DNA of 13,792 nt from an uncultured Collinsella sp. (GCA_902493985.1 CABURR010000054.1:1-13792); one strand, 5' to 3'. Positions 6,475 to 13,227 are shown, counted from the first letter of the stretch. The notes: generated by a model from the letters alone, not told the origin. Program-made: numbers and translations.

Positions 6475-6507
6475 AATGTGACAAAGGGACAGTTCTTTTG
6501 TCACATT
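6475..6507. repeat. AATGTGACAAAG palindromic repeat, copy 1
   Basis: Arms AATGTGACAAA (6475-6485) and TTTGTCACATT (6497-6507) enclose an 11-nt loop containing GGGACAG. The same element recurs at 8024-8054 and 9989-10021 in this window. It lies just after the kinase/TIGR04076 operon. Confidence 0.85.
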
Positions 6508-6530
6508 CGCGGGTGGTGTCCCTTCTTTTT
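6484..6530 (+). terminator. Possible terminator overlapping palindrome copy 1
   Basis: AAGGGACA (6484-6491) can pair with TGTCCCTT (6517-6524), directly followed by CTTTTT (6525-6530). This would end the kinase/TIGR04076 transcript. The 25-nt loop contains the right arm of the repeat hairpin, so the two structures are mutually exclusive; either could act. Confidence 0.5.
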
Positions 6531-6547
6531 GCTTATAATCTCAAATC

Positions 6548-6630
6548 TCTGCATTTCATCAGATTTTAGGTTCTAAAAATTCTGCGTTTCATCGATAATC
6601 AAGCGTATAAAACTTTGCATTTCATTTGAT
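6548..6630. repeat. Three direct repeats with 33-bp period before the ATPase gene
   Basis: The core TGCATTTCAT occurs at 6550-6559, 6583-6592 (as TGCGTTTCAT) and 6616-6625, exactly 33 bp apart each time. The wider consensus is TYTGCRTTTCATNNGAT. The inter-core tails share a weaker T-AAAA pattern (TCTAAAAAT at 6573-6581, GTATAAAAC at 6605-6613). The array is A/T-rich against a GC-rich background and ends 19 bp before the ATPase start codon. A TATAAT lies just upstream (6534-6539) and a TATAAA inside the array (6606-6611), neither with a clear -35. A multi-site operator or an iteron-like binding array is the likeliest role; with only about 10 conserved bases per unit it is not a CRISPR. Confidence 0.75.
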
Positions 6631-6649
6631 GACACTGAGGGGAGAGCCT

Positions 6650-8011
6650 ATGCTGCGTAGGAAAATAGCGGCAGAGCTGGAGCGTTGGCTGAAGTCTGCC
6701 GAGCAAAAGGCCTTATTCATTACGGGTTCTCGCCAGATCGGCAAAAGCTATTCGATTCGCGCATTTGGCAAAGCCAGCCATGCAACCTACATCGAGCTCA
6801 ACCTCATGGAAAATCGCCAGGCAAAAGATGCTCTTCTCGAGGCGCGAAATGCCGATGATTTCATCAGCAGGGTGACACTTCTTTCGGGAAAGCCGATAGC
6901 GCCAGGCAAAACGCTCGTGTTTATCGATGAGGTCCAAGAGGCCCCCGACATCATGACGATGGCAAAGTTCCTTGTTGAGGATGGGAGGTGCCGCTGGGCG
7001 TTTTCGGGGTCAATGCTCGGGACCCAGTTCAAGGGCGTTAGGTCCTATCCCGTGGGATATGTTCACGAGCTTAGGATGTTCCCGCTTGATTTTGAGGAGT
7101 TTTGCTGGGCGATCGGGGTGAGCGAGGGAGCCCGCCAAACGATACGCGACGCGTGTATCAGCGAGAAGCCCATTCCTGATTACATTCATGACGCGATGAT
7201 GGCAAACTTCAGGACCTATACCGTTGTCGGCGGAATGCCAGAGGTCGTGCAACGTTTCCTTGACACGCGGGGCGACCTTGCCTCTGTTCGTCAGCTACAG
7301 TCAGAGCTCAACGAACAGTACCGGCGGGATATCTCTAAGTATGCAAGCGGGCGAGCCCCTCAGGTGCAGAGCATTTACGATCAGCTCCCTATTATGCTCG
7401 AGGGCGAAAACAAACGCTTCGTGCTCAATTCCATTGACCCCAAGGCGCATTACGACAAGTACCAGCGAGATTTTGTCTGGCTTGTCGATGCCGGCGTTGC
7501 TCTCAAGGCCGATATCGTAACCGAGCCAAAATCGCCCCTGCTCAAGACGGCGCGGCCATCGCAGTTCAAGCTATATCAATCGGATACGGGCATGTTGATG
7601 GCGCGCTACCCCGTTGGAGTCGCCCAAGCGGCGTATCTTGATAGCAAGGAGCCCAATCTGGGCGGCATTTACGAAAACGTGGTGGCCCAGCAGCTGGCTG
7701 CCCAAAATCGCCAGCTTTACTACTATCAGACAAAAAAGCGCGGTGAAGTGGACTTTGTGGTCGACGGACCGGATGGGACGGCCGTTCCAATCGAGGTCAA
7801 ATCGGGCTCCTATTACCACGCGCACGCTGCGCTCGGTCATGTGCTTGATACTGCCGAATATGGCGTAAGGCTCGGAATTGTTTTCTCGAGAGGCAACGTT
7901 GAGCGCAACGGAGCGGTTCTCTATTTGCCGCTATATGCGACCTGGGCCCTTTCGGATGTTTTGGGCGACTCCTGTGCCGAGGGGATAAAGCTGGAGGTCA
8001 AGCCGGTCTAG
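6650..8011 (+). CDS. AAA ATPase with DUF4143 nuclease-like domain (453 aa)
   Basis: Two-domain protein. The N-terminal AAA-type ATPase has Walker A GSRQIGKS (26-33), Walker B LVFIDEVQEAP (89-99; D93, E94) and a sensor-like FSGS (118-121). The C-terminal part fits DUF4143, with YENVVAQQL (341-349) followed by GEVDFVV (365-371) and PIEVKSG (380-386). E342, D368, E382 and K384 match the PD-(D/E)xK nuclease-fold pattern. Such genes are common, often mobile and mostly uncharacterised. ATG 6650 was chosen because GAGGGGAGAG (6637-6646) precedes it; upstream in-frame starts at 6626 and 6629 lack this and lie on the repeat array. It stands alone, flanked on both sides by palindromic repeats, suggesting horizontal acquisition. 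Cellular role unknown. Confidence 0.9.
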   Translation: MLRRKIAAELERWLKSAEQKALFITGSRQIGKSYSIRAFGKASHATYIELNLMENRQAKDALLEARNADDFISRVTLLSGKPIAPGKTLVFIDEVQEAPDIMTMAKFLVEDGRCRWAFSGSMLGTQFKGVRSYPVGYVHELRMFPLDFEEFCWAIGVSEGARQTIRDACISEKPIPDYIHDAMMANFRTYTVVGGMPEVVQRFLDTRGDLASVRQLQSELNEQYRRDISKYASGRAPQVQSIYDQLPIMLEGENKRFVLNSIDPKAHYDKYQRDFVWLVDAGVALKADIVTEPKSPLLKTARPSQFKLYQSDTGMLMARYPVGVAQAAYLDSKEPNLGGIYENVVAQQLAAQNRQLYYYQTKKRGEVDFVVDGPDGTAVPIEVKSGSYYHAHAALGHVLDTAEYGVRLGIVFSRGNVERNGAVLYLPLYATWALSDVLGDSCAEGIKLEVKPV

Positions 8012-8023
8012 GGCCAGTCCCGG

Positions 8024-8054
8024 ATGTGGCAAAGGGGTAGTCCCTTTGTCACAT
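8024..8054. repeat. AATGTGACAAAG-type palindrome, copy 2
   Basis: Arms ATGTGGCAAAGGG (8024-8036) and CCCTTTGTCACAT (8042-8054) have one mismatch and a 5-nt loop. It begins 12 bp after the stop of the AAA ATPase gene, so this gene has one copy of the repeat on each side. Confidence 0.85.
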
Positions 8055-8058
8055 TCAT

Positions 8059-8154
8059 GAGCGTGGATTTTCTCCCACCGAGATAACGAGCGTGGATTTT
8101 CTCCCGTTTAGAGCGCACTCGAACGCTCAAAGTGGGAGAAAATCCACGCTCGTT
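8059..8154. repeat. GAGCGTGGATTTTCTCCC repeats forming a long hairpin
   Basis: The 18-bp unit occurs directly at 8059-8076 and 8088-8105 (29-bp step) and inverted at 8134-8151. The second and third copies extend to a perfect 21-bp stem (8085-8105 with 8134-8154). The loop itself contains GAGCG (8111-8115) pairing with CGCTC (8124-8128), extended by TTT/AAA. The right arm ends in CGTTTTATG, so it may act as a terminator between the converging ATPase and phosphatase genes, but the extra direct copy suggests a mobile repeat family. Confidence 0.8.
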
Positions 8155-8197
8155 TTATGCCGATGGCGTGGCCCGTGTGCCCGCGCCGCCCGAGCGC

Positions 8198-8644
8198 CTA
8201 CAGCTGCTCGAGCATGGCGGTGCAACCGGCGAGTACATCGCGGTAGGTGGCGTCGAAATTGCCGGTGTACCAGGGGTCGGCCACGTCGCCGGGGCGATCG
8301 GTCCAATCGAGCAGGCGCGAGATCTTGCCATCGGGGTCCTTCCCAAAAATTCGGTACAGGGCGCGGGCGTTCTCGTCGTCCATATAGACAATGTGGTCCC
8401 AGTCGCCATACTCCGCGCGACGCACCTGACGTGCGCGATGTGCGACGACGGGAATCCCGACCTCGCGTAGCTTGGCAATGGTGCCGTGGTGTGGCGGGTT
8501 GCCGATCTCCTCGGTCGAGGTCGCAGCGGAATCAATGACAAACTCGCCCGCGCGCCCGGCGCGCCGCACTAGCTCGGTAAACACGGACTCAGCCATCGTC
8601 GAGCGACAGATGTTCCCATGGCAGATAAACAGTACACGTTGCAT
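8198..8644 (-). CDS. Low-molecular-weight protein-tyrosine phosphatase (148 aa)
   Basis: Cytoplasmic cysteine phosphatase that removes phosphate from tyrosine residues via a phosphocysteine intermediate. The P-loop CHGNICRS (8-15) supplies nucleophile C8 and R14, and DPWY (123-126) supplies the general acid D123. The length (148) is typical. The start is ATG 8644, with AAAGGAAA about 7 nt upstream and the protein beginning MQRVLFICHG as in the family; longer in-frame starts (to 8689) add an atypical leader. It follows the MFS gene by 45 nt on the same strand and is probably co-transcribed with it, though no functional link is known. Targets are unknown; capsule or exopolysaccharide tyrosine-kinase partners are not in this window. 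Confidence 0.93.
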   Translation of the reverse strand: MQRVLFICHGNICRSTMAESVFTELVRRAGRAGEFVIDSAATSTEEIGNPPHHGTIAKLREVGIPVVAHRARQVRRAEYGDWDHIVYMDDENARALYRIFGKDPDGKISRLLDWTDRPGDVADPWYTGNFDATYRDVLAGCTAMLEQL

Positions 8645-8689
8645 ATGCGGTTTCCTTTCGATCGCCATCATCGAGCTCGAGTATCGCAT

Positions 8690-9931
8690 CTACGCCTGCG
8701 CCCTTGCCCGCCTGCGCTCCCAGTGAGCCAATTTAATCGTCACCAGCGTAAGCACCCAGGCCACAAGCGAGAACGCGGCACCCACTGCGCCTACGTGCGC
8801 AATGCCAATGCTGCTTACCACGGCGCCGCCCACCGCGGTGCCAAACGAGATGCCGACGTTAAACGCCATGGGCTCAACCGAACTTGCGAGTACCATCGAC
8901 TTGGGATGGCGGCTGCGTGCCACGTCCATGAAGTGCGTGATGCACGACACCGAGAACAAGTACATGAGCAGCGCCAAGCTAAAGACAAAGGCCAGCGCGA
9001 GCGGCATGGTGCCGCCCACAGCAAACAGCCCGAGTAACGCCGCAGCCTGCAGCACGAACGTCACAAGCAGCGCCTTCATGCCAAAGCGCGCATCGATCCA
9101 TCCGCCCAGGATGTTCGAGATCAGGCAGAACACGCCGTAGGCCATGAGCGTGGTACTGGCTTCGACCGTGCCCATGCCCAGCACCTGCTCAAGATAAGGC
9201 GTCACGTAGCCATAGAAAACGTAGACCGACCCCACGCCAAACAAAAAGATGAGCATGCCGGTGACGATGCTCGGCTCGCGTAGCAGACCCGCCTGCTCGC
9301 GAAAGGTGGCGGGTTCGTCGGTTTGCCCAGCGCGCGGCATAAACATCACGAGCGCTCCGCAGATCAGAACGGCAAAGGTCAGCGTGCCGTACATGGCCAC
9401 GTGCCAGTCGAGCGTGTCGGCCACAAACTTGCCGATCGAAGTGACAAAGACCATTGCCACGGAAAACGCGCCGTACACCACCGAGATGGCGAGTGAGGTC
9501 TGCTGCGGGGACAGCAGCTCGGGGATATACGTCACGCCCACGGCGAGCAGTGCGCCCGAGACGGAGCCCAAGATGATGCGCGAGGCGAACAGCACTTGAA
9601 AGTTGGGTGCCAGCGCCATGACCAGATTGCCGAGCACAAAGACGATGCTATAGCACACGAGCAGTTGGTAACGACGGAAGCGCCCCGTGCTGAGCGCGAG
9701 CACCGGCGTCGCGATAGCGTAGATCAGTGCGAACACGCTAATAAGTTGGCCTGCGGTGGCAAGCGATACGCCGAGTTCCGTCGCCAAGTCACTTTCGATG
9801 CCGATGACCACGAACTCCGAACAGCCGAGCGAAAAGCCTAACAACACGAGCAGCGCCAGGCAGAGCTTGGTGCGCACGGGGGAGAGCGCGGCGGCGGTTG
9901 ACTTACTTTTTGGCGTGGTTGCGGCGGTCAA
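8690..9931 (-). CDS. MFS efflux transporter, DHA1/AraJ-like (413 aa)
   Basis: Twelve-helix major facilitator with hydrophobic segments along the whole length. The first helix is followed by FVVIGIESDLATELGVS, and the 2-3 loop reads GRFRRYQLL, a variant of motif A; the opening GCSEFVVIG is typical of the AraJ/sugar-or-drug efflux group. Proton-driven export of sugars or drugs is the family role; the substrate is not predictable. The open frame extends to 10063, but the extra 44 residues run through a palindromic repeat (9989-10021) and are unlikely to be protein. I place the start at TTG 9931, which has GGAG (9940-9943) 8 nt upstream. GTG 9940 overlaps that site and is less likely. The phosphatase gene follows after 45 nt. 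Confidence 0.88.
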   Translation of the reverse strand: MTAATTPKSKSTAAALSPVRTKLCLALLVLLGFSLGCSEFVVIGIESDLATELGVSLATAGQLISVFALIYAIATPVLALSTGRFRRYQLLVCYSIVFVLGNLVMALAPNFQVLFASRIILGSVSGALLAVGVTYIPELLSPQQTSLAISVVYGAFSVAMVFVTSIGKFVADTLDWHVAMYGTLTFAVLICGALVMFMPRAGQTDEPATFREQAGLLREPSIVTGMLIFLFGVGSVYVFYGYVTPYLEQVLGMGTVEASTTLMAYGVFCLISNILGGWIDARFGMKALLVTFVLQAAALLGLFAVGGTMPLALAFVFSLALLMYLFSVSCITHFMDVARSRHPKSMVLASSVEPMAFNVGISFGTAVGGAVVSSIGIAHVGAVGAAFSLVAWVLTLVTIKLAHWERRRARAQA

Positions 9932-9939
9932 GGTTGTCA

Positions 9940-9943
9940 CTCC
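9940..9943 (-). promoter_or_regulatory. Ribosome-binding site deciding a TTG start
   Basis: On the minus strand GGAG is followed by 8 nt (TGACAACC) and TTG. No ATG in this frame lies between the first transmembrane helix and the repeat at 9989, so this site supports the TTG start of the MFS gene. Confidence 0.6.
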
Positions 9944-9961
9944 AATGTCGCGTGAATAAGC

Positions 9962-9974
9962 GGGATTCAATCCC
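9962..9974. promoter_or_regulatory. Small palindrome upstream of the MFS gene
   Basis: GGGATTCAATCCC is a perfect 6-bp inverted repeat around one central base, about 20 bp before the MFS ribosome-binding site. It could be an operator for the MFS/phosphatase operon, but no regulator is adjacent and a short palindrome can arise by chance. Confidence 0.3.
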
Positions 9975-9988
9975 TGCAACTCTAACAG

Positions 9989-10021
9989 AATGTGACAAAG
10001 AGACAGTCCCTTTGTCACATT
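9989..10021. repeat. AATGTGACAAAG palindromic repeat, copy 3
   Basis: Arms AATGTGACAAAG (9989-10000) and CTTTGTCACATT (10010-10021) are perfect over 12 bp with a 9-nt loop AGACAGTCC. It lies in the divergent intergenic region and inside the spurious N-terminal extension of the MFS frame. Confidence 0.9.
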
Positions 10022-10041
10022 GCGCTGCCAGCCAGTCGCCC

Positions 10042-10106
10042 AAACCATCACAACATTCGGCAAAAATCTCGAAATCGAGGAAAAGCGTCGAATGTTGTGA
10101 CGGTTT
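10042..10106. repeat. Long two-tier hairpin (TCACAACATTCG)
   Basis: The arms TCACAACATTCG (10048-10059) and CGAATGTTGTGA (10089-10100) are perfect and extend outward as AAACC/GGTTT after one A-C mismatch. The loop holds a second stem, CTCGA (10068-10072) with TCGAG (10075-10079). TTTT follows the right arm (10104-10107). No plus-strand gene precedes it closely, so it is more likely a repeat element or operator than a terminator. Confidence 0.65.
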
Positions 10107-10191
10107 TCCTGTCTGTGCCGACGAGCTCCAGCGCCGTCTGGGGGTATAAGGCTGGCAAGTGTTTATTTGCGAGGCCTAAGGGGCGCCCCGT

Positions 10192-11061
10192 ATGGATATC
10201 GATAACTTTGAATGGTGGTATAGCGAGGGCGAGGCTCCGGACGAGGGGTGGGACGAGCCCGCGCCGCGTGACGTGTCGAGCGACGAGGACGAGACCGGCA
10301 ACGATGCCGCTGTCGGGCCTGACGCCGCCTCTGATGCCGCCGAGCCCCTAACCTTTGAACAGGCCTGGGCCCAGGCCGAGGCCGACGAGGCTAAGGCCGA
10401 TGCCACGGCCACACTCGGTGAGCCGGCCGACATGTCCATCTCGCCGGCCAAGACCCCGCAGCCGCGCCATAACATCGACCCCGGCAGCACGGCATCCTTC
10501 AGCATACTCGACGTGCCCGCGCAGGGTGCCCGGGCGCCCGCGCCCACGCATCGTCCCGACTTGGCTCGCGAGGAAGATGCTGGCCGCCGCTCGCCACTCG
10601 GCCCCATCCTCATCGCCTTCATGGCCGGCGTCATCGCTTGCTCGGCGATCGGAAATGTCTGGAGCCATGTGGAGCAACAGCGCAAAGATGCCGCCAAGGT
10701 CGAGATGTCTGTCGAGCAATCGCTCAGCCGCACGCGTTCGGTGCATGTGTCGGTCGAGGTCAAGGACGGCGCGACGTGGGACACCGCCCGCGGCGACAGC
10801 CAGATGCTCATCCACATCGTGGGCCGCACACTCAGGGGGCAGGCGATTGACGAGTATCAATATGTCAACTCCGCTGGCGACGGCATCGAACTCAAGCCCG
10901 GCGACTACGAGCTCACGGTCGACGAGCCGCCCGTCGCCACCGATGGCACGCGCTTCCGCGCCTCAAAGCGCATGGTCCCCGTGAGCTTTAACTCACAGGC
11001 GCCCGATACGGTCGACAGCACACCGCAGGGCGGGTTCGACCTTTACGCAATCGCTCAATAA
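10192..11061 (+). CDS. Single-pass membrane protein of unknown function (289 aa)
   Basis: I do not recognise a family. The first 130 residues are hydrophilic, very acidic and Ala/Pro-rich (opening MDIDNFEWWYSEGEAPDEGW), predicted disordered and cytoplasmic. Basic GRRSPLG (131-137) precedes one transmembrane segment (about 138-157). The last 130 residues are polar with alternating beta-like stretches (VHVSVEVKDG 184-193, QMLIHIVGRTL 204-214, KPGDYELTV 235-243) and could form a beta-sandwich outside the membrane; that is a guess. Orientation by the positive-inside rule puts the acidic part in the cytoplasm. Start ATG 10192 has AAGGGG (10178-10183) 8 nt upstream. It is 79 bp before the epimerase gene and may or may not share its transcript. 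Confidence 0.8.
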   Translation: MDIDNFEWWYSEGEAPDEGWDEPAPRDVSSDEDETGNDAAVGPDAASDAAEPLTFEQAWAQAEADEAKADATATLGEPADMSISPAKTPQPRHNIDPGSTASFSILDVPAQGARAPAPTHRPDLAREEDAGRRSPLGPILIAFMAGVIACSAIGNVWSHVEQQRKDAAKVEMSVEQSLSRTRSVHVSVEVKDGATWDTARGDSQMLIHIVGRTLRGQAIDEYQYVNSAGDGIELKPGDYELTVDEPPVATDGTRFRASKRMVPVSFNSQAPDTVDSTPQGGFDLYAIAQ

Positions 11062-11140
11062 CTGCGCCTGCCGCCTCTCCGTGCCGCCAAGAGTGGCACA
11101 ATAGCCCTCGACACTGTTGTTTACTTTTGGAGGAAGTAGC

Positions 11141-12034
11141 ATGTCCACCGTCACCACCATCAAGCGCGGCGGCCTCACCGCGGCCATCGATTCCATGGGA
11201 GCCCAGCTCACGAGCCTTGCCCTCGACGGCAACGAGTATCTGTGGCAGGGCGACCCGGCCTTTTGGGGCAAACACGCGCCCATTCTGTTTCCCATCGTGG
11301 GATCGCTGCGCAACAACACAGCGACGTCTGCGGCTGGCACCTGCGAGATGCCGCGTCATGGCCTCGCGCGCATCGTCGAGCACAAGCTGGTCGAGGTCTC
11401 CGAGGACGGCTCGTCCGTCACCTACGAGATCACCGATACGCCCGAGTCGCTCAAGGCTTTCCCCTTCCACTTTAAGCTCAACATGACCTATGCCCTGACT
11501 GGTGACGCCACGCTCACGCAGACCTTTGCCGTCACCAACACCGGCGACGTGGACCTGCCGTTCTCGGTGGGCGGCCACCCTGCATTTAACGTGCCCGCCC
11601 CCGGTGCCGAGGATGAGGCGTTCGAGGATTACGAGCTGGCGTTTACCGAGGCTTGGACCAACGAGGCCCCCATCATCACGCCCGACGGCCTTATGACGTT
11701 CGAGGGCAGTTACAAGGCTCCCGATAACTCGGACGTGCTGCCCATCACGCACCGCAGCTTCGATAACGATGCCATCATGTTCACCGATACCCCGGGCTCC
11801 ACGCTCACGCTGTGCGGCCGCAAGTCGGGCCACGGCGTCAAGATCGACTTTGAGGGCTTTAAGTACATCGGCGTGTGGTCTGCCGCCAACGACGCCCCGT
11901 TTGTGGCGCTCGAGCCCTGGACCGGCCACACCACCATGGACACCGAGGATGACGTCTTTGAGCACAAGGTCAACACCATTACCTTGGCTCCCGGCGCTAC
12001 CGATAAACGTAGCTTTAGCGTCACCTTGCTCTAG
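11141..12034 (+). CDS. Aldose 1-epimerase family protein, LacX-like (297 aa)
   Basis: Cytoplasmic galactose-mutarotase fold enzyme, likely interconverting alpha and beta anomers of aldoses. Features are FWGKHAPILFPIVGSL (41-56), MPRHGLAR (70-77, H73), VGGHPAFNVP (143-152, H146) and ALEPWTG (256-262, E258). H73, H146 and E258 match the conserved His, His and Glu of the LacX subgroup, with E258 as the probable catalytic base. The start is ATG 11141, with GGAGG (11129-11133) 7 nt upstream; an in-frame TTG at 11117 lies before that site and is rejected. No sugar operon surrounds it, so the sugar is unknown. It is followed directly by the structured element and terminator at 12040-12148. Confidence 0.9.
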   Translation: MSTVTTIKRGGLTAAIDSMGAQLTSLALDGNEYLWQGDPAFWGKHAPILFPIVGSLRNNTATSAAGTCEMPRHGLARIVEHKLVEVSEDGSSVTYEITDTPESLKAFPFHFKLNMTYALTGDATLTQTFAVTNTGDVDLPFSVGGHPAFNVPAPGAEDEAFEDYELAFTEAWTNEAPIITPDGLMTFEGSYKAPDNSDVLPITHRSFDNDAIMFTDTPGSTLTLCGRKSGHGVKIDFEGFKYIGVWSAANDAPFVALEPWTGHTTMDTEDDVFEHKVNTITLAPGATDKRSFSVTLL

Positions 12035-12039
12035 AGGTT

Positions 12040-12148
12040 CCGCCGTTCTAACGAACGGCGGACCAGTCGACGCCGCGCGCCACCCGGAGCGACAATTTGT
12101 CATTCAAAAGGCAAGGCATGACCAGAAGGTCTATGCCTTGCCTTTTTT
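12040..12148 (+). ncRNA. Candidate structured RNA, copy B
   Basis: Same order as copy A at 4703-4807. Hairpin 1 is CCGCCGTTC (12040-12048) with GAACGGCGG (12053-12061), loop TAAC. Then come TCGACGC (12067-12073), GAGC (12087-12090), and hairpin 2 GACA-ATT-TGTC (12091-12101). ATTCAA follows (12102-12107). Hairpin 3 is GGCAAGGCAT (12110-12119) with ATGCCTTGCC (12133-12142), and GACC/GGTC closed by AGAA (12124-12127) with a bulged T at 12132. Six T residues follow. Against copy A, three pairs change on both sides in hairpin 1, one in hairpin 2 and three in hairpin 3. It could be a terminator-bearing 3' UTR of the epimerase mRNA, an independent small RNA, or a mobile structured repeat. Confidence 0.6.
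12106..12148 (+). terminator. Intrinsic terminator after the epimerase gene
   Basis: This is hairpin 3 of copy B seen as a terminator: a stem of 14 bp with a single bulge, extended by A-T pairs at the base, loop AGAA, followed by six T residues (12143-12148). It would end the epimerase transcript before the importer operon. Confidence 0.85.
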
Positions 12149-12291
12149 ATGCCAAGCGGTGCATGGGGGACAGGTTGCTTTGCGCCAATCGTCCTCGTGT
12201 GTCTATTAATTTTTCGCGCACATGCCGCGCTGCTGGTTGCGGGCGTATATCCTGTCTTATTGTCAGTAACGCAAAATAGGGAAGGCACCAG

Positions 12292-13218
12292 ATGCAACCT
12301 CGGCAACAGCGCGGCATGCAGACCCAGCCGGTATGCAGCCGTCGCATCTTTTTGGGTAGCGCTCTCGCTGCGAGCGCTTCTGTCGTCGCCGGCGCACTTG
12401 CCGGCTGCCAGCGCCCCTCCACGCTGGAAGTAGTTCAGCCCACGACGGGCGGCGATCGCGACGACCTGTCCGATTCCGTTATCGGCAAGGACAAGATCCG
12501 CATCGGTATGGAGGCGGCCTACGCCCCGTACAACTGGCAGGTTTCCGAAGCCAGCGAGTTCACCATTCCCATCGACAACGTGCAGGGCGCCTATGCCGAT
12601 GGCTACGACGTGCAGATCGCCAAGATCGTCTGCAAGGCCCTCGGTGGCGAGCCCGTTGCCGTCAAGCAGAGCTTCTCGGGCCTCATCGATTCGCTCAACA
12701 ACGGCCAGATCGACCTCATCATCGCCGGTATGAGCGCCACGCCCGAGCGCGAGGAGTCGGTCGGCTTTTCCGACCCGTACTTCATTGGCTACTTTGGCCT
12801 GTTCGTAAAAGAGGGTTCCCCCTACCAAAACGCCACCAAGCTTAGCGACTTTAGCGGTGCCACGGTGCTCGGCCAAAAGGACACCATGCTCGATACCGTC
12901 ATCGACGAGATCCCGGGCGTCGTCCACAAGAACCCGGTCGATTCGGTCCCCACGGTGTTCTCGAATCTGCTGCAGGGCACGTGCGACGCCGTGACCTACA
13001 ACACCGAGAACGAGAAGGGCTATATGGCCCAAAATCCCGGTATCGTCCCCATCCATTTTGCCGAGGGCGAGGGCTTTAAGCAGGAGGTCGCGGCAAACGT
13101 CGGCTGCCGCAAGGGCTCGGACAAACTGCTTAAGCTCATCGATAAGACACTCAAGGGCATTAGCCAAGAGGAGCGCGACCAAATGTGGGACGCGTGCCTC
13201 GACCGTCAACCGGCATAG
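12292..13218 (+). CDS. Amino-acid ABC transporter substrate-binding lipoprotein (308 aa)
   Basis: Extracytoplasmic solute-binding protein of the polar amino acid/glutamine family (SBP_bac_3). The signal region carries SRRIFLG (16-22), a match to the twin-arginine pattern, a hydrophobic stretch, and lipobox LAGC with lipidated C39, so a Tat-exported lipoprotein is likely. Family signatures are IRIGMEAAYAPYNW (69-82), GYDVQIAKIVCKALG (104-118) and GMSATPEREESVGFSDPYF (146-164), where T150 and R153 sit in the usual ligand-binding positions. An insert (85-101) follows the first strand. ATG 12292 has AGGGAAGG 6 nt upstream; Met9 is an alternative and keeps the RR motif. The permease follows after 9 nt. 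The exact amino acid bound cannot be read from sequence. Confidence 0.93.
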   Translation: MQPRQQRGMQTQPVCSRRIFLGSALAASASVVAGALAGCQRPSTLEVVQPTTGGDRDDLSDSVIGKDKIRIGMEAAYAPYNWQVSEASEFTIPIDNVQGAYADGYDVQIAKIVCKALGGEPVAVKQSFSGLIDSLNNGQIDLIIAGMSATPEREESVGFSDPYFIGYFGLFVKEGSPYQNATKLSDFSGATVLGQKDTMLDTVIDEIPGVVHKNPVDSVPTVFSNLLQGTCDAVTYNTENEKGYMAQNPGIVPIHFAEGEGFKQEVAANVGCRKGSDKLLKLIDKTLKGISQEERDQMWDACLDRQPA

Positions 13219-13227
13219 GGAGGCAGC

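Noticed and set aside
6548..6630. 33-bp repeats as a CRISPR array
   Set aside because: Only about 10-17 bases are conserved per unit, there are just three units, and no cas gene is near.
10988..12103. 371-codon minus-strand frame over the epimerase gene
   Set aside because: Shadow of the epimerase, which has conserved catalytic residues and a strong ribosome-binding site.
12237..12262. Promoter for the importer operon (TTGCGG with TATATC or TTATTG)
   Set aside because: Spacing between the possible -35 and -10 hexamers does not fit well; evidence too weak to annotate.
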